DNA from: Litoditis marina
Taxonomy: Eukaryota > Nematoda > Chromadorea > Rhabditida > Rhabditidae
Assembly: GCA_964036275.1 (NCBI GenBank)
Contig: OZ038436.1
Span: 3,496,214 to 3,560,213, forward strand
Reading direction: 5' to 3'
Length of the DNA: 64,000 bases
The notes under the pieces are model-generated. The model did no database searches, had not been told where the DNA came from, and saw only the letters and a list, made by a program, of their open reading frames with translations. Below are positions 11,501-24,453 of this stretch, piece by piece; position 1 is the first letter of the stretch; the number at the start of each line of letters is the position of its first letter. The translations under genes were made by a program, and so were the position numbers.

Positions 11501-14500
11501 TACTTTCAAGCACAACTGAAACGGTTTAACATTCTAAAACGCGGTGCTTCAATTTCTCTTCGGACAACGTCAAATAAGTCTCAAGGTCAGACACTACAGA
11601 CTATATTCGACTCTCTCTATAACTAAAGTGTGAAACATTTGAGCGCATATCTTATTGAAGTATTACTTTCAAGCACAACTGAAACGGTTTAACATTCTAA
11701 AACGCGGTGCTTCAATTTCTCTTCGGACAACGTCAAATAAGTCTCAAGGTCAGACACTACAGACAATATTCGACTCTCTCTATAACTAAAGTGTGAAACA
11801 TTTGAGCGCATATCTTATTGAAGTATTACTTTCAAGCACAACTGAAACGGTTTAACATTCTAAAACACGGTGCTTCAATTTCTCTTCGGACAACGTCAAA
11901 TAAGTCTTAAGGTCAGACACTACAGACTATATTCGACTCTCGCTATAACTAAAGTGTGAAACATTTGAGCGCATATCTTATTGAAGTATTACTTTCAACA
12001 CAACTGAAACGGTTTAACATTCTAAAACACGGTGCTTCAATTTCTCTTCGGACAACGTCAAATAAGTCTCAAGGTCAGACACTACAGACTATATTCGACT
12101 CTCGCTATATCTAAAGTGTGAAACATTTGAGCGCATATCTTATTGAAGTATTACTTTCAAGCACAACTGAAACGGTTTAACATTCTAAAACACTGTGCTT
12201 CAATTTCTCTTCGGACAACCATGTAATTTGCATCGTCAAATAAGTCTCAAGGTCAGACACTACAGACTATATCCGACTCTCTCTATAACTAAAGTGTGAA
12301 ACATTTGAGCGCATATCTTATTGAAGTATTACTTTCAAGCACAACTGAAACGGTTTAACATTCTAAAACACGGTGCTTCAATTTCCCTTCGGACAACGTC
12401 AAATAAGTCTCAAGGTCAGACACTACAGACTATATCCGACTCTCTCTATAACTAAAGTGTGAAACATTTGAGCGCATATCTTATTGAAGTATTACTTTCA
12501 AGCACAACTGAAACGGTTTAACATTCTAAAACGCGGTGCTTCAATTTCTCTTCGGACAACGTCAAATAAGTCTCAAGGTCAGACACTACAGACTATATTC
12601 GACTCTCTCTATAACTAAAGTGTGAAACATTTGAGCGCATATCTTATTGAAGTATTACTTTCAAGCACAACTGAAACGGTTTAACATTCTAAAACGCGGT
12701 GCTTCAATTTCTCTTCGGACAACGTCAAATAAGTCTCAAGGTCAGACACTACAGACAATATTCGACTCTCTCTATAACTAAAGTGTGAAACATTTGAGCG
12801 CATATCTTATTGAAGTATTACTTTCAAGCACAACTGAAACGGTTTAACATTCTAAAACACGGTGCTTCAATTTCTCTTCGGACAACGTCAAATAAGTCTT
12901 AAGGTCAGACACTACAGACTATATTCGACTCTCGCTATAACTAAAGTGTGAAACATTTGAGCGCATATCTTATTGAAGTATTACTTTCAACACAACTGAA
13001 ACGGTTTAACATTCTAAAACACGGTGCTTCAATTTCTCTTCGGACAACGTCAAATAAGTCTCAAGGTCAGACACTACAGACTATATTCGACTCTCTCTAT
13101 AACTAAAGTGTGAAACATTTGAGCGCATATCATATTGAAGTATTACTTTCAAGCACAACTGAAACGGTTTAACATTCTAAAACACTGTGCTTCAATTTCT
13201 CTTCGGACAACGTCAAATAAGTCTCAAGGTCAGACACTACAGACTATATCCGACTCTCTCTATAACTAAAGTGTGAAACATTTGAGCGCATATCTTATTG
13301 AAGTATTACTTTCAAGCACAACTGAAACGGTTTAACATTCTAAAACACGGTGCTTCAATTTCTCTTCGGACAACGTCAAATAAGTCTCAAGGTCAGACAC
13401 TACAGACTATATCCGACTCTCTCTATAACTAAAGTGTGAAACATTTGAGCGCATATCTTATTGAAGTATTACTTTCAAGCACAACTGAAACGGTTTAACA
13501 TTCTAAAACACGGTGCTTCAATTTCTCTTCGGACAACGTCAAATAAGTCTCAAGGTCAGACACTACAGACTATATCCGACTCTCTCTATAACTAAAGTGT
13601 GAAACATTTGAGCGCATATCTTATTGAAGTATTACTTTCAAGCACAACTGAAACGGTTTAACATTCTAAAACACGGTGCTTCAATTTCTCTTCGGACAAC
13701 GTCAAATAAGTCTCAAGGTCAGACACTACAGACTATATCCGACTCTCTCTATAACTAAAGTGTGAAACATTTGAGCGCATATCTTATTGAAGTATTACTT
13801 TCAAGCACAACTGAAACGGTTTAACATTCTAAAACGCGGTGCTTCAATTTCTCTTCGGACAACGTCAAATAAGTCTCAAGGTCAGACACTACAGACAATA
13901 TTCGACTCTCTCTTTAACTAAAGTGTGAAACATTTGAGCGCATATCTTATTGAAGTATTACTTTCAAGCACAACTGAAACGGTTTAACATTCTAAAACAC
14001 GGTGCTTCAATTTCTCTTCGGACAACGTCAAATAAGTCTTAAGGTCAGACACTACAGACTATATTCGACTCTCGCTATAACTAAAGTGTGAAACATTTGA
14101 GCGCATATCTTATTGAAGTATTACTTTCAACACAACTGAAACGGTTTAACATTCTAAAACACGGTGCTTCAATTTCTCTTCGGACAACGTCAAATAAGTC
14201 TCAAGGTCAGACACTACAGACTATATTCGACTCTCGCTATATCTAAAGTGTGAAACATTTGAGCGCATATCTTATTGAAGTATTACTTTCAACACAACTG
14301 AAACGGTTTAACATTCTAAAACACGGTGCTTCAATTTCTCTTCGGACAACGTCAAATAAGTCTTAAGGTCAGACACTACAGACTATATTCGACTCTCGCT
14401 ATAACTAAAGTGTGAAACATTTGAGCGCATATCTTATTGAAGTATTACTTTCAACACAACTGAAACGGTTTAACATTCTAAAACACGGTGCTTCAATTTC

Positions 14501-17500
14501 TCTTCGGACAACGTCAAATAAGTCTCAAGGTCAGACACTACAGACTATATTCGACTCTCTCTATAACTAAAGTGTGAAACATTTGAGCGCATATCATATT
14601 GAAGTATTACTTTCAAGCACAACTGAAACGGTTTAACATTCTAAAACACTGTGCTTCAATTTCTCTTCGGACAACGTCAAATAAGTCTCAAGGTCAGACA
14701 CTACAGACTATATCCGACTCTCTCTATAACTAAAGTGTGAAACATTTGAGCGCATATCTTATTGAAGTATTACTTTCAAGCACAACTGAAACGGTTTAAC
14801 ATTCTAAAACACGGTGCTTCAATTTCTCTTCGGACAACGTCAAATAAGTCTCAAGGTCAGACACTACAGACTATATCCGACTCTCTCTATAACTAAAGTG
14901 TGAAACATTTGAGCGCATATCTTATTGAAGTATTACTTTCAAGCACAACTGAAACGGTTTAACATTCTAAAACACGGTGCTTCAATTTCTCTTCGGACAA
15001 CGTCAAATAAGTCTCAAGGTCAGACACTACAGACTATATCCGACTCTCTCTATAACTAAAGTGTGAAACATTTGAGCGCATATCTTATTGAAGTATTACT
15101 TTCAAGCACAACTGAAACGGTTTAACATTCTAAAACACGGTGCTTCAATTTCTCTTCGGACAACGTCAAATAAGTCTCAAGGTCAGACACTACAGACTAT
15201 ATCCGACTCTCTCTATAACTAAAGTGTGAAACATTTGAGCGCATATCTTATTGAAGTATTACTTTCAAGCACAACTGAAACGGTTTAACATTCTAAAACG
15301 CGGTGCTTCAATTTCTCTTCGGACAACGTCAAATAAGTCTCAAGGTCAGACACTACAGACAATATTCGACTCTCTCTTTAACTAAAGTGTGAAACATTTG
15401 AGCGCATATCTTATTGAAGTATTACTTTCAAGCACAACTGAAACGGTTTAACATTCTAAAACACGGTGCTTCAATTTCTCTTCGGACAACGTCAAATAAG
15501 TCTTAAGGTCAGACACTACAGACTATATTCGACTCTCGCTATAACTAAAGTGTGAAACATTTGAGCGCATATCTTATTGAAGTATTACTTTCAACACAAC
15601 TGAAACGGTTTAACATTCTAAAACACGGTGCTTCAATTTCTCTTCGGACAACGTCAAATAAGTCTCAAGGTCAGACACTACAGACTATATTCGACTCTCG
15701 CTATATCTAAAGTGTGAAACATTTGAGCGCATATCTTATTGAAGTATTACTTTCAAGCACAACTGAAACGGTTTAACATTCTAAAACACGGTGCTTCAAT
15801 TTCTCTTCGGACAACGTCAAATAAGTCTTAAGGTCAGACACTACAGACTATATTCGACTCTCGCTATAACTAAAGTGTGAAACATTTGAGCGCATATCTT
15901 ATTGAAGTATTACTTTCAACACAACTGAAACGGTTTAACATTCTAAAACACGGTGCTTCAATTTCTCTTCGGACAACGTCAAATAAGTCTCAAGGTCAGA
16001 CACTACAGACTATATTCGACTCTCGCTATATCTAAAGTGTGAAACATTTGAGCGCATATCTTATTGAAGTATTACTTTCAAGCACAACTGAAACGGTTTA
16101 ACATTCTAAAACACTGTGCTTCAATTTCTCTTCGGACAACCATGTAATTTGCATCGTCAAATAAGTCTCAAGGTCAGACACTACAGACTATATCCGACTC
16201 TCTCTATAACTAAAGTGTGAAACATTTGAGCGCATATCTTATTGAAGTATTACTTTCAAGCACAACTGAAACGGTTTAACATTCTAAAACACGGTGCTTC
16301 AATTTCTCTTCGGACAACGTCAAATAAGTCTCAAGGTCAGACACTACAGACTATATCCGACTCTCTCTATAACTAAAGTGTGAAACATTTGAGCGCATAT
16401 CTTATTGAAGTATTACTTTCAAGCACAACTGAAACGGTTTAACATTCTAAAACACGGTGCTTCAATTTCTCTTCGGACAACGTCAAATAAGTCTCAAGGT
16501 CAGACACTACAGACTATATCCGACTCTCTCTATAACTAAAGTGTGAAACATTTGAGCGCATATCTTATTGAAGTATTACTTTCAAGCACAACTGAAACGG
16601 TTTAACATTCTAAAACGCGGTGCTTCAATTTCTCTTCGGACAACGTCAAATAAGTCTCAAGGTCAGACACTACAGACTATATTCGACTCTCTCTATAACT
16701 AAAGTGTGAAACATTTGAGCGCATATCTTATTGAAGTATTACTTTCAAGCACAACTGAAACGGTTTAACATTCTAAAACGCGGTGCTTCAATTTCTCTTC
16801 GGACAACGTCAAATAAGTCTCAAGGTCAGACACTACAGACTATATCCGACTCTCTCTATAACTAAAGTGTGAAACATTTGAGCGCATATCTTATTGAAGT
16901 ATTACTTTCAAGCACAACTGAAACGGTTTAACATTCTAAAACGCGGTGCTTCAATTTCTCTTCGGACAACGTCAAATAAGTCTCAAGGTCAGACACTACA
17001 GACTATATTCGACTCTCTCTATAACTAAAGTGTGAAACATTTGAGCGCATATCTTATTGAAGTATTACTTTCAAGCACAACTGAAACGGTTTAACATTCT
17101 AAAACGCGGTGCTTCAATTTCTCTTCGGACAACGTCAAATAAGTCTCAAGGTCAGACACTACAGACTATATTCGACTCTCTCTATAACTAAAGTGTGAAA
17201 CATTTGAGCGCATATCTTATTGAAGTATTACTTTCAAGCACAACTGAAACGGTTTAACATTCTAAAACGCGGTGCTTCAATTTCTCTTCGGACAACGTCA
17301 AATAAGTCTCAAGGTCAGACACTACAGACTATATCCGACTCTCTCTATAACTAAAGTGTGAAACATTTGAGCGCATATCTTATTGAAGTATTACTTTCAA
17401 GCACAACTGAAACGGTTTAACATTCTAAAACACGGTGCTTCAATTTCTCTTCGGACAACGTCAAATAAGTCTCAAGGTCAGACACTACAGACTATATCCG

Positions 17501-19060
17501 ACTCTCTCTATAACTAAAGTGTGAAACATTTGAGCGCATATCTTATTGAAGTATTACTTTCAAGCACAACTGAAACGGTTTAACATTCTAAAACGCGGTG
17601 CTTCAATTTCTCTTCGGACAACGTCAAATAAGTCTCAAGGTCAGACACTACAGACTATATCCGACTCTCTCTATAACTAAAGTGTGAAACATTTGAGCGC
17701 ATATCTTATTGAAGTATTACTTTCAAGCACAACTGAAACGGTTTAACATTCTAAAACACGGTGCTTCAATTTCTCTTCGGACAACGTCAAATAAGTCTCA
17801 AGGTCAGACACTACAAACTATATCCGACTCTCTCTATAACTAAAGTGTGAAACATTTGAGCGCATATCTTATTGAAGTATTACTTTCAAGCACAACTGAA
17901 ACGGTTTAACATTCTAAAACACGGTGCTTCAATTTCTCTTCGGACAACGTCAAATAAGTCTCAAGGTCAGACACTACAGACTATATCCGACTCTCTCTAT
18001 AACTAAAGTGTGAAACATTTGAGCGCATATCTTATTGAAGTATTACTTTCAAGCACAACTGAAACGGTTTAACATTCTAAAACGCGGTGCTTCAATTTCT
18101 CTTCGGACAACGTCAAATAAGTCTCAAGGTCAGACACTACAGACTATATTCGACTCTCTCTATAACTAAAGTGTGAAACATTTGAGCGCATATCTTATTG
18201 AAGTATTACTTTCAAGCACAACTGAAACGGTTTAACATTCTAAAACGCGGTGCTTCAATTTCTCTTCGGACAACGTCAAATAAGTCTCAAGGTCAGACAC
18301 TACAGACAATATTCGACTCTCTCTATAACTAAAGTGTGAAACATTTGAGCGCATATCTTATTGAAGTATTACTTTCAAGCACAACTGAAACGGTTTAACA
18401 TTCTAAAACACGGTGCTTCAATTTCTCTTCGGACAACGTCAAATAAGTCTTAAGGTCAGACACTACAGACTATATTCGACTCTCGCTATAACTAAAGTGT
18501 GAAACATTTGAGCGCATATCTTATTGAAGTATTACTTTCAACACAACTGAAACGGTTTAACATTCTAAAACACGGTGCTTCAATTTCTCTTCGGACAACC
18601 ATGTAATTTGCATCGTCAAATAAGTCTCAAGGTCAGACACTACAGACTATATTCGACTCTCGCTATATCTAAAGTGTGAAACATTTGAGCGCATATCTTA
18701 TTGAAGTATTACTTTCAAGCACAACTGAAACGGTTTAACATTCTAAAACACTGTGCTTCAATTTCTCTTCGGACAACCATGTAATTTGCATCGTCAAATA
18801 AGTCTCAAGGTCAGACACTACAGACTATATCCGACTCTCTCTATATAACTAAAGTGTGAAACATTTGAGCGCATATCTTATTGAAGTATTACTTTCAAGC
18901 ACAACTGAAACGGTTTAACATTCTAAAACACTGTGCTTCAATTTCTCTTCGGACAACCATGTAATTTGCATCGTCAAATAAGTCTCAAGGTCAGACACTA
19001 CAGACTATATCCGACTCTCTCTATATAACTAAAGTGCGAAATATTTGGGCGCCTATCATA
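8529..19060 (+). repeat. Satellite array A, 163-bp monomer, about 64 copies
   Basis: The monomer begins AAGTGTGAAACATTTGAGCG and recurs every 163 bp (for example at 8691, 8854 and 9017), with very few differences between copies. Diagnostic variants include CACTGTG, CACGGTG or CGCGGTG; ATCCGAC or ATTCGAC; CTCTCTATAAC or CTCGCTATATC; loss of one base pair giving TTTCAACACAAC; and a 15-bp insertion containing ATTTGCAT. The rare variant ACAGACAATATTCG with CTCTCTTTAAC recurs at 13,911 and 15,375, giving a 1,464-bp (nine-unit) higher-order repeat. No long open frame exists. The last unit decays into segment X at about 19,031-19,060. Confidence 0.95.
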
Positions 19061-19560
19061 TGCTCACGGAACACCCTGCAACTACAGCTGGATTTGCCTC
19101 ATATATGAAACAGTGTGTTCAGAACAGTGCTAATATAATAATACGTGTGGAAATAGTACTTGCTAGAAAATACTGAGAAAAAACCGACCTTTAATTTATT
19201 TACCCTTAAAAATGCGTGCGACTAAATAAATAAATAAACTGATTAATTGTCCCACCTTTCGCGTTTATTATTGTCATCTCTTTACATTATTTTCTAAAAA
19301 TTATAACATTGGATCATTGTGTTTTTTCATTATTATTCAGACACTTCAATGTGAAAGAACAGAAAATGGCAAGCAACTTAATACCATCGAAAAGCTCATA
19401 TAAGACGCTAGGATTCCGCTATAACCGCGACAGTAGTGCATATAACTTCAATATAACAGTATAATTTGATAAATCATCAATGAAATTATCAGTATTCATG
19501 TACAACCTTTTTCTCAGCTGCTGTAGTTGATAAGAATCATGTAAAACTCTTTTTTTTGTG
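19061..19560 (+). repeat. Segment X: duplicated in inverse at 24,454-24,952
   Basis: This unique-looking sequence next to the end of array A is repeated in reverse complement at 24,454 onward, differing visibly only by a T-run of 8 versus 6. It ends at 19,560, where it abuts segment Y directly. The partner copy is instead followed by unique segment Z. I see no gene in it. Confidence 0.9.
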
Positions 19561-19633
19561 GCCCTGTTTCTCTGCTAATACAGAAAAACACGTACGTTTT
19601 TAGAACAGCCTGGTAGTTTCATATCAATCTGCG

Positions 19634-19690
19634 TCTCTCGCTTTCTGTACTATTTCGCGAAACTAGTGTCTGGACGGGATACAGGAGCAG
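19634..19690. repeat. CTGCGTCTC palindromic MITE relic (mirrored at 30,937-30,993)
   Basis: CTGCGTCTCTCGCTTTCTGT, then ACTATTTCGCGAAA and CAGGAGCAGAGAAAT, is a member of the same family as the better-preserved copies at 22,362, 23,876 and 38,729. Confidence 0.55.
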
Positions 19691-19697
19691 AGAAATA

Positions 19698-19796
19698 TAC
19701 TTTCAGTCAATTTCTCAGCCACGTGAAACATGTTAAACACAGCAAAACTGAGAAACGTGCAATGATAAAGTGCACGAACTCATTTGAATGAAAAAC
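19698..19796 (+). repeat. Dispersed CACGTG-repeat family (mirrored at 30,831-30,929)
   Basis: GCCACGTGAAACATGTTAAA is followed by CACAGCA, AGAAACGTGCAATGA and AAAGTGCACGA. The same order of motifs is found at 36,975-37,100 and 62,311-62,425. Another copy of the family lies at 20,610-20,725 (mirrored at 29,902-30,017), and a further one at 21,740-21,855. Confidence 0.6.
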
Positions 19797-20939
19797 TTTT
19801 TAGCGTTTATTTGAGGAGCAGCTTGGGTTCAAAAGATCGGGAAGTACATAAATACGGCCTCTGAGCATCGTATTGAACACTCACAATATTTTAATATACA
19901 TGTGTGTTTCGAATCATTGTATACTGTACTGTCCTAAGTCATCGAATTGACTGTAGGAAGTGCTTATATTATAGAACACATGAGACATTCACCTGCATAG
20001 TAAATGCATTGATTCAACAAACTCACCTCGGCTTTGATGTTTTAGCCATCGTATCCATAATCAAAAGTTCAGCCGCATCTATGTGTTTTTGCTCACTGGC
20101 GTAGATTCGAACCTTGCTCTGCGGGTCCTTCTCGCTGCTGTTAACTGGAAAATGCGGTGAAACATTTGGACGAGGTTGAGGAACTATCCATTTACTCAGT
20201 GTCATTTGTTTGCGCACATTTACAGTATAAACGTAGAGATCTATGTTCAAAACTCTGAATCTAGTCGTGTAACTTCAACATGTTCACAAGTTTTCAGACA
20301 TGCGTTGGACCTTTTGCTAGTCGAAAATCACGTGAATGTTTCACCCACTTAATGGGCAACAAATATGTTCTTTGAACCCACCCTCATTGGAAATCGCAAT
20401 TCTGGTTCTGGTCTTAATCTGCATCTCCTTGATGTTGCTGCCTTGCTTGCCGCATAGAAATTCCATTTGTGAGGTGGGGAAATAGAGTTCCGAGCAAAGG
20501 GAAGATGCTGCGAACAGTCACTAGTTTTGACTTCCACTTTTAAAGAGGACCAGGAGAGAGAGTGGCAAAGCAATTGAATGATAGACTAAACCAAACTTAT
20601 ACATATACTGGAAATGAAATGAATAGTCACGTATGAGCAATCGTGCACTTTGTCATTACACGTTTCTTATTTCTGCTGTGTTGAACATGTTGCCCGTTAC
20701 TGTGCAATTGACTAACAGTATATCTCACTTTGAACTGATGCTTCTAATTTGCATACGGTTACGGTGTACATAGTAGAAATAATGTGCGCGATGCCTCCTT
20801 AGAATGCTAACTGTACTCCAATCTATAATCCAGATCATTTTCAATGAGATGCCTACAGTACACACTCCAAAGATTCTTAGCTGATGAACGTCTTCAGTTT
20901 TGCATCATAACGTGTTTGCTTACAACAGCAGTAGAAAGG

Positions 20940-21308
20940 CTCTAGAATTTCGCGGCGAGTCGCCGGCGACATGGAGGGGTCGGCAGAGTGTCGCCGGCGG
21001 GTCGCCTGCGATTATTTTCAGGTCCTTTACACTAAACGTTCTATATAGTAATCAGGTACCGGAACTGGTAATTTTCAGAGAATAAAAATGCTTTATATAC
21101 TTATCGTCGCCAGAAATAGACACGATGAGATTCACGGCTTCATTGTTCATGTATAAACATGTCACCCAACTAAGTACTGCAAGTATACGTATCTGAATAA
21201 CATAAATCTTATCCAGAATCAACGACCTAAAAATAATCGCAGGCGACCCGCCGGCGACACTCTGCCGACCCCTCCATGTCGCCGGCGACTCGCCGCCAAA
21301 TTCTAGAG
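20940..21308. mobile_element. MITE with 85-bp GC-rich terminal inverted repeats (mirrored at 29,319-29,687)
   Basis: Arms at 20,940-21,024 and 21,224-21,308 are near-perfect reverse complements, starting CTCTAGAATTTCGCGGCGAG and containing GTCGCCGGCGAC palindromes. A possible short target duplication GAAAG lies outside each end. The interior of about 200 bp has no coding signal. The element sits in the intron before the first KH exon and was copied with segment Y. Confidence 0.8.
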
Positions 21309-22361
21309 GAAAGTACCTAAGCTCATGCCGAATCGCCTTTTTAACCACTCACTGAGGCATTTGGTTGCGCTTTACTTTATTGGACAAACCAAGATATTTG
21401 GCTGGATCACTCATGAAAATTTAGTTACAATATTTCAAAATTTGAATTCGGATTTGTATAATCATGCTTCAAAGTACTACTTTGTTTAAATTTAGAAAAG
21501 AAATATATTTTCAAAGAGATTCTAAATTTCTTTTCACATACTCTTCTCTTCAGCCACTGGAGGAGTGGCTTGTTTGGCTGAGTCAACCAAATCGGGTTTA
21601 GTTGTTTTCGGTTGCTTGTTTGGAGCAGGTTTGGCTGATTTCGGTGGGGTTTCAACTGAAAGAGACGAAATAGAGAAAAACTGGTGTTCGATTGTTTTAA
21701 TGACGAACTGTGCTTTTTGTTTTTGGCTCACTTCACTAGAAGTAAACTGAATACTCACGTAAAGTTGGATTTCTAATGAGGAATCATGCACTGTGTCATT
21801 GCACGTTTTTGAGTTCTGCCGTGTTGACTGAGCAAATGACTAACAGTATACCCGGAATATTCTTGATTCATTCAAATACTGAAATTATTCAAATGTGACA
21901 TACATGTTTGATCAGGTCTCATGTTGAGCAGCGTTTTCGGTTGATTTCTATTTTAACTGTAATTACTCAAAACGTGAATAATATGAATAATATTTATGAT
22001 AATAAAAATCCATTTTCAAAAACTTGCGTCTGTCTATTGATTTCTGTCCACTCACCCTGTTTCTTCCTTTGTTCTTCGTGATTCCCCCATTCTGAGCTGT
22101 TTTCTGGTTGTTTTTCCTTGCTTGGGCCGTGGGCGCTGATAACACTGCTGCAAACAACTATGACTGATAGCAAATTATTGGCAACCGGGTATAACTATGA
22201 ATCATGAGAATGCGTGGTGCTTGTGATAACTTTTCCATGAAACTAAGGTTAAGCAGAAAAACCAAGTTAGTGTATCACATTCTCACCAGTGTTTTTCACC
22301 TTCAATCAAGTCGTAGAATCGATCTGAGCTCATGAACATTCTAATCTTCTAATTCCAGCCT

Positions 22362-22455
22362 GCGTCTCCTCAAACATACACTGTTTCCTCTCTCTAACCT
22401 GCCATCAGGATGAGGATGTCGCGAAATAGTGCGAAAAGCGAGAGACGCTGAATGT
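22362..22455. mobile_element. CTGCGTCTC palindromic MITE
   Basis: It starts CCTGCGTCTCCTCAAACATA and ends GCGAAATAGTGCGAAAAGCG then AGAGACGCTGA, so the two halves are imperfect inverted repeats. It lies in an intron of the KH gene 5' portion. Confidence 0.6.
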
Positions 22456-23875
22456 CAGTCCAAAAGAAGATAACTGATTAGAAAATTACTATTCTAGATG
22501 TTCAACGATAGTTGTGCTGATCGAAGCTGGAAGATGTTTTTTGACAAAATTAACACAACTAAATGACAAAGAAAATCTTAGAAATTATCAGACTTACTCC
22601 GTGTTTTCCCAGTGTTTTTAGCAGTGGAAGTTTCGCTAGAAGTCGAAGAAGAAATGGCATTTGCTGGAAATAATGAATTAACGAACTACTTGGGGAGCCT
22701 GTATCATTGTCTCAGTCAGAATATAAATGCACACTTTAAACGTAAAGAAGCGCTTTGCATCTGCATTTGTTGGTTTCGTGGTCGTTCGACTGTGGGTATA
22801 AAACAGACTCCGAATGTTATTTCATAAGGGCATTTATCAACTCTCCAAATACACGAATTTGAGAGCATATTATTAAATCATTGTTTCAGTTTGAATGTGA
22901 ATTAAATAAAAGTCAGCGTGGGTGCTGCTCTCTGATAAATTTGCATTTTTGGTACTCTCCATCTTTTTAACATGGTTCGATGTTTCACTGTGAGTATAAA
23001 ATAAACAATGCTTTTGAAATACAATGGAACCTTGTTATTTTTCAACAACAGCTTTTAATTGGAAAGTTAGAAGAAAAACTTTCACTAGCAATTTTCTGAC
23101 CGTATTATCTGGAAGAATCGATCAGGTTTCGCTTTTTTATTGCACCATTTTGAGATCACGAGCAACATTTAACTCTAATACGCACTCATATTGTGTAGAA
23201 TGGAGGATTTAGATTCTTAAAGGTGCATTTTCTTCGTTTATAACTAATCACAGTGCGCGTTGAACACTGAAAGCAATGTTTCAACATGTACACTTTAACA
23301 GTATTACACTACTAGCGTACGAGTAGGTTGTTACTAATTATCTACGTGCACAGAGAGCCACTCTGTTTTAGGAACGAATGTGACGTGAAAATAGTTATTT
23401 CAGACTGCGTTTCTATTTGACGTCCGGATTTACCACTAGTTGTCTACGGGGTTATTCCTACGAGTACTCCCACAGTACTACTACTACAATTTTACTATTA
23501 GTTCATCTCTAGTAACGAACTTTTATGTGAGGAGTGTCAGTAGGAATGGAAGCGACTATACCTGATTGAAGGGGGGCGACTGCCTTGGGAACATTCTTTC
23601 TGGTGGCTGGGATAGGTGGCGGAGGCACTGAAACATTCAACTGCACAACTAGTTGTATTCCCTTCTACAGTAATGAATTATGTACGGTATCTAGTTCAGC
23701 CGGGTCTCAATTTATTCATACTATTACAACCGAGACAATGATCACACCGCGGTATTCCTTAGAAGAGAAAATAGGCATGGCTGAGCACCTCATGCGGTCT
23801 GCCATGAAGATACCACGCCAAGAGGGATCTAACCCTGTGGCCGTAATCATGGACATCCCGGCCTTTTCATCTCAA

Positions 23876-23973
23876 CCTGCGTCTCCTCAAGCATGCGCTA
23901 TTTCTCTGCTCTAACATCGCGCCGGGATACGTGATTGGCGAAATAGTGCGCTAAAGCTAGAGACGCAGGCTGG
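23876..23973. mobile_element. CTGCGTCTC palindromic MITE, best copy
   Basis: The ends CCTGCGTCTC and GAGACGCAGG are perfect inverted repeats about 95 bp apart. The inner motifs CGCTATTTC and GCGAAATAGTGCG are also inverted. The open plus-strand frame at 23,585-23,914 runs into this element and is not taken as a gene. Confidence 0.7.
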
Positions 23974-24453
23974 AATGAAGGGGGATGTTCTAGCACACGT
24001 ACTCTGTCATAGAGAGTGCCAACGCATTCAACCAGTCATCCACTCGGCCTTATAACACTTAACCGCGCCCAAATGTAACAGAGAGTGTTTAAACTGGACC
24101 GGAAAATTTTAAAATGATCAACATCATTTGTCGACATAAAACTGCCGATTGGTTGTTGGTTGAGAAGTACAATAAACGTGTTATCAGATAACAATTAAAA
24201 ACTATAACAAAAAAAACAACAAAAGTAAGTTTGATAGTAACGATAAAAGTCTTACAAGTAGTAATAACAACCAATAATAACTTATCAAGAAACAATCTCG
24301 GTGGTAGATTTATAAAATGAACAACCTTCTATCAGTAACCGAATCATGATTCATTCCACACGAGTTATGCGTGTCTGAGTCTCTTCGAGCGCAGAACCCT
24401 TTCGGTTCTGACACGCCCCTTTTTGTGGCTCTGCCTTTTTGAAGAAGGTGAGA

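Larger units (their letters stand above)
19560..21558 (-). repeat. Segment Y: 1,999-bp inverted duplicate of 29,069-31,067
   Basis: Position p here corresponds to 50,627 minus p in the other copy, with no difference found by eye over the exons and the MITE. It contains the first-KH-domain exons of a split gene, the 3' part of the preceding exon, and a GC-rich MITE. Its right limit lies inside an exon, its left limit at 19,560 inside an intron. Confidence 0.93.
20027..23627 (-). pseudogene. KH-domain RNA-binding gene, 5' portion, cut off by an inversion
   Basis: Exons on the minus strand: 23,562-23,627 (Pro-rich, PPPPIPATRKN); 22,598-22,663 (Ser/Thr-rich); 22,056-22,147 (92 nt, basic); 21,542-21,655 (ETPPKSAKPAPNKQ linker); 20,382-20,507 and 20,027-20,144 (first KH domain with the GKQG loop, GXXG type, then RIYASEQKHIDAAELLI). 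Acceptors and donors are consensus-like, and phases agree if the 92-nt exon is skipped; including it shifts the frame and gives a stop in the next KH exon. After the second KH1 exon the gene runs into segment X, so the second KH domain and C-terminus are missing. KH domains bind single-stranded RNA or DNA; which subfamily this is I cannot tell. I found no convincing first exon upstream of 23,627. Confidence 0.75.

Noticed and set aside
8529..19060. Could the regularly spaced array be a CRISPR array?
   Set aside because: Units are 163 bp with no unique spacers, the genome is clearly eukaryotic with spliced genes, and no cas-like gene is present.
23585..23914. Plus-strand open frame of 109 codons
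   Set aside because: It is antisense to a phase-consistent Pro-rich exon of the KH gene at its start and runs into a CTGCGTCTC MITE at its end.
24089..24295. Hydrophobic minus-strand frame as a possible first exon (signal peptide) of the split KH gene
   Set aside because: It opens with TTG rather than ATG, and a secreted start does not fit a nucleic-acid-binding protein, although a donor in the right phase exists at about 24,255.
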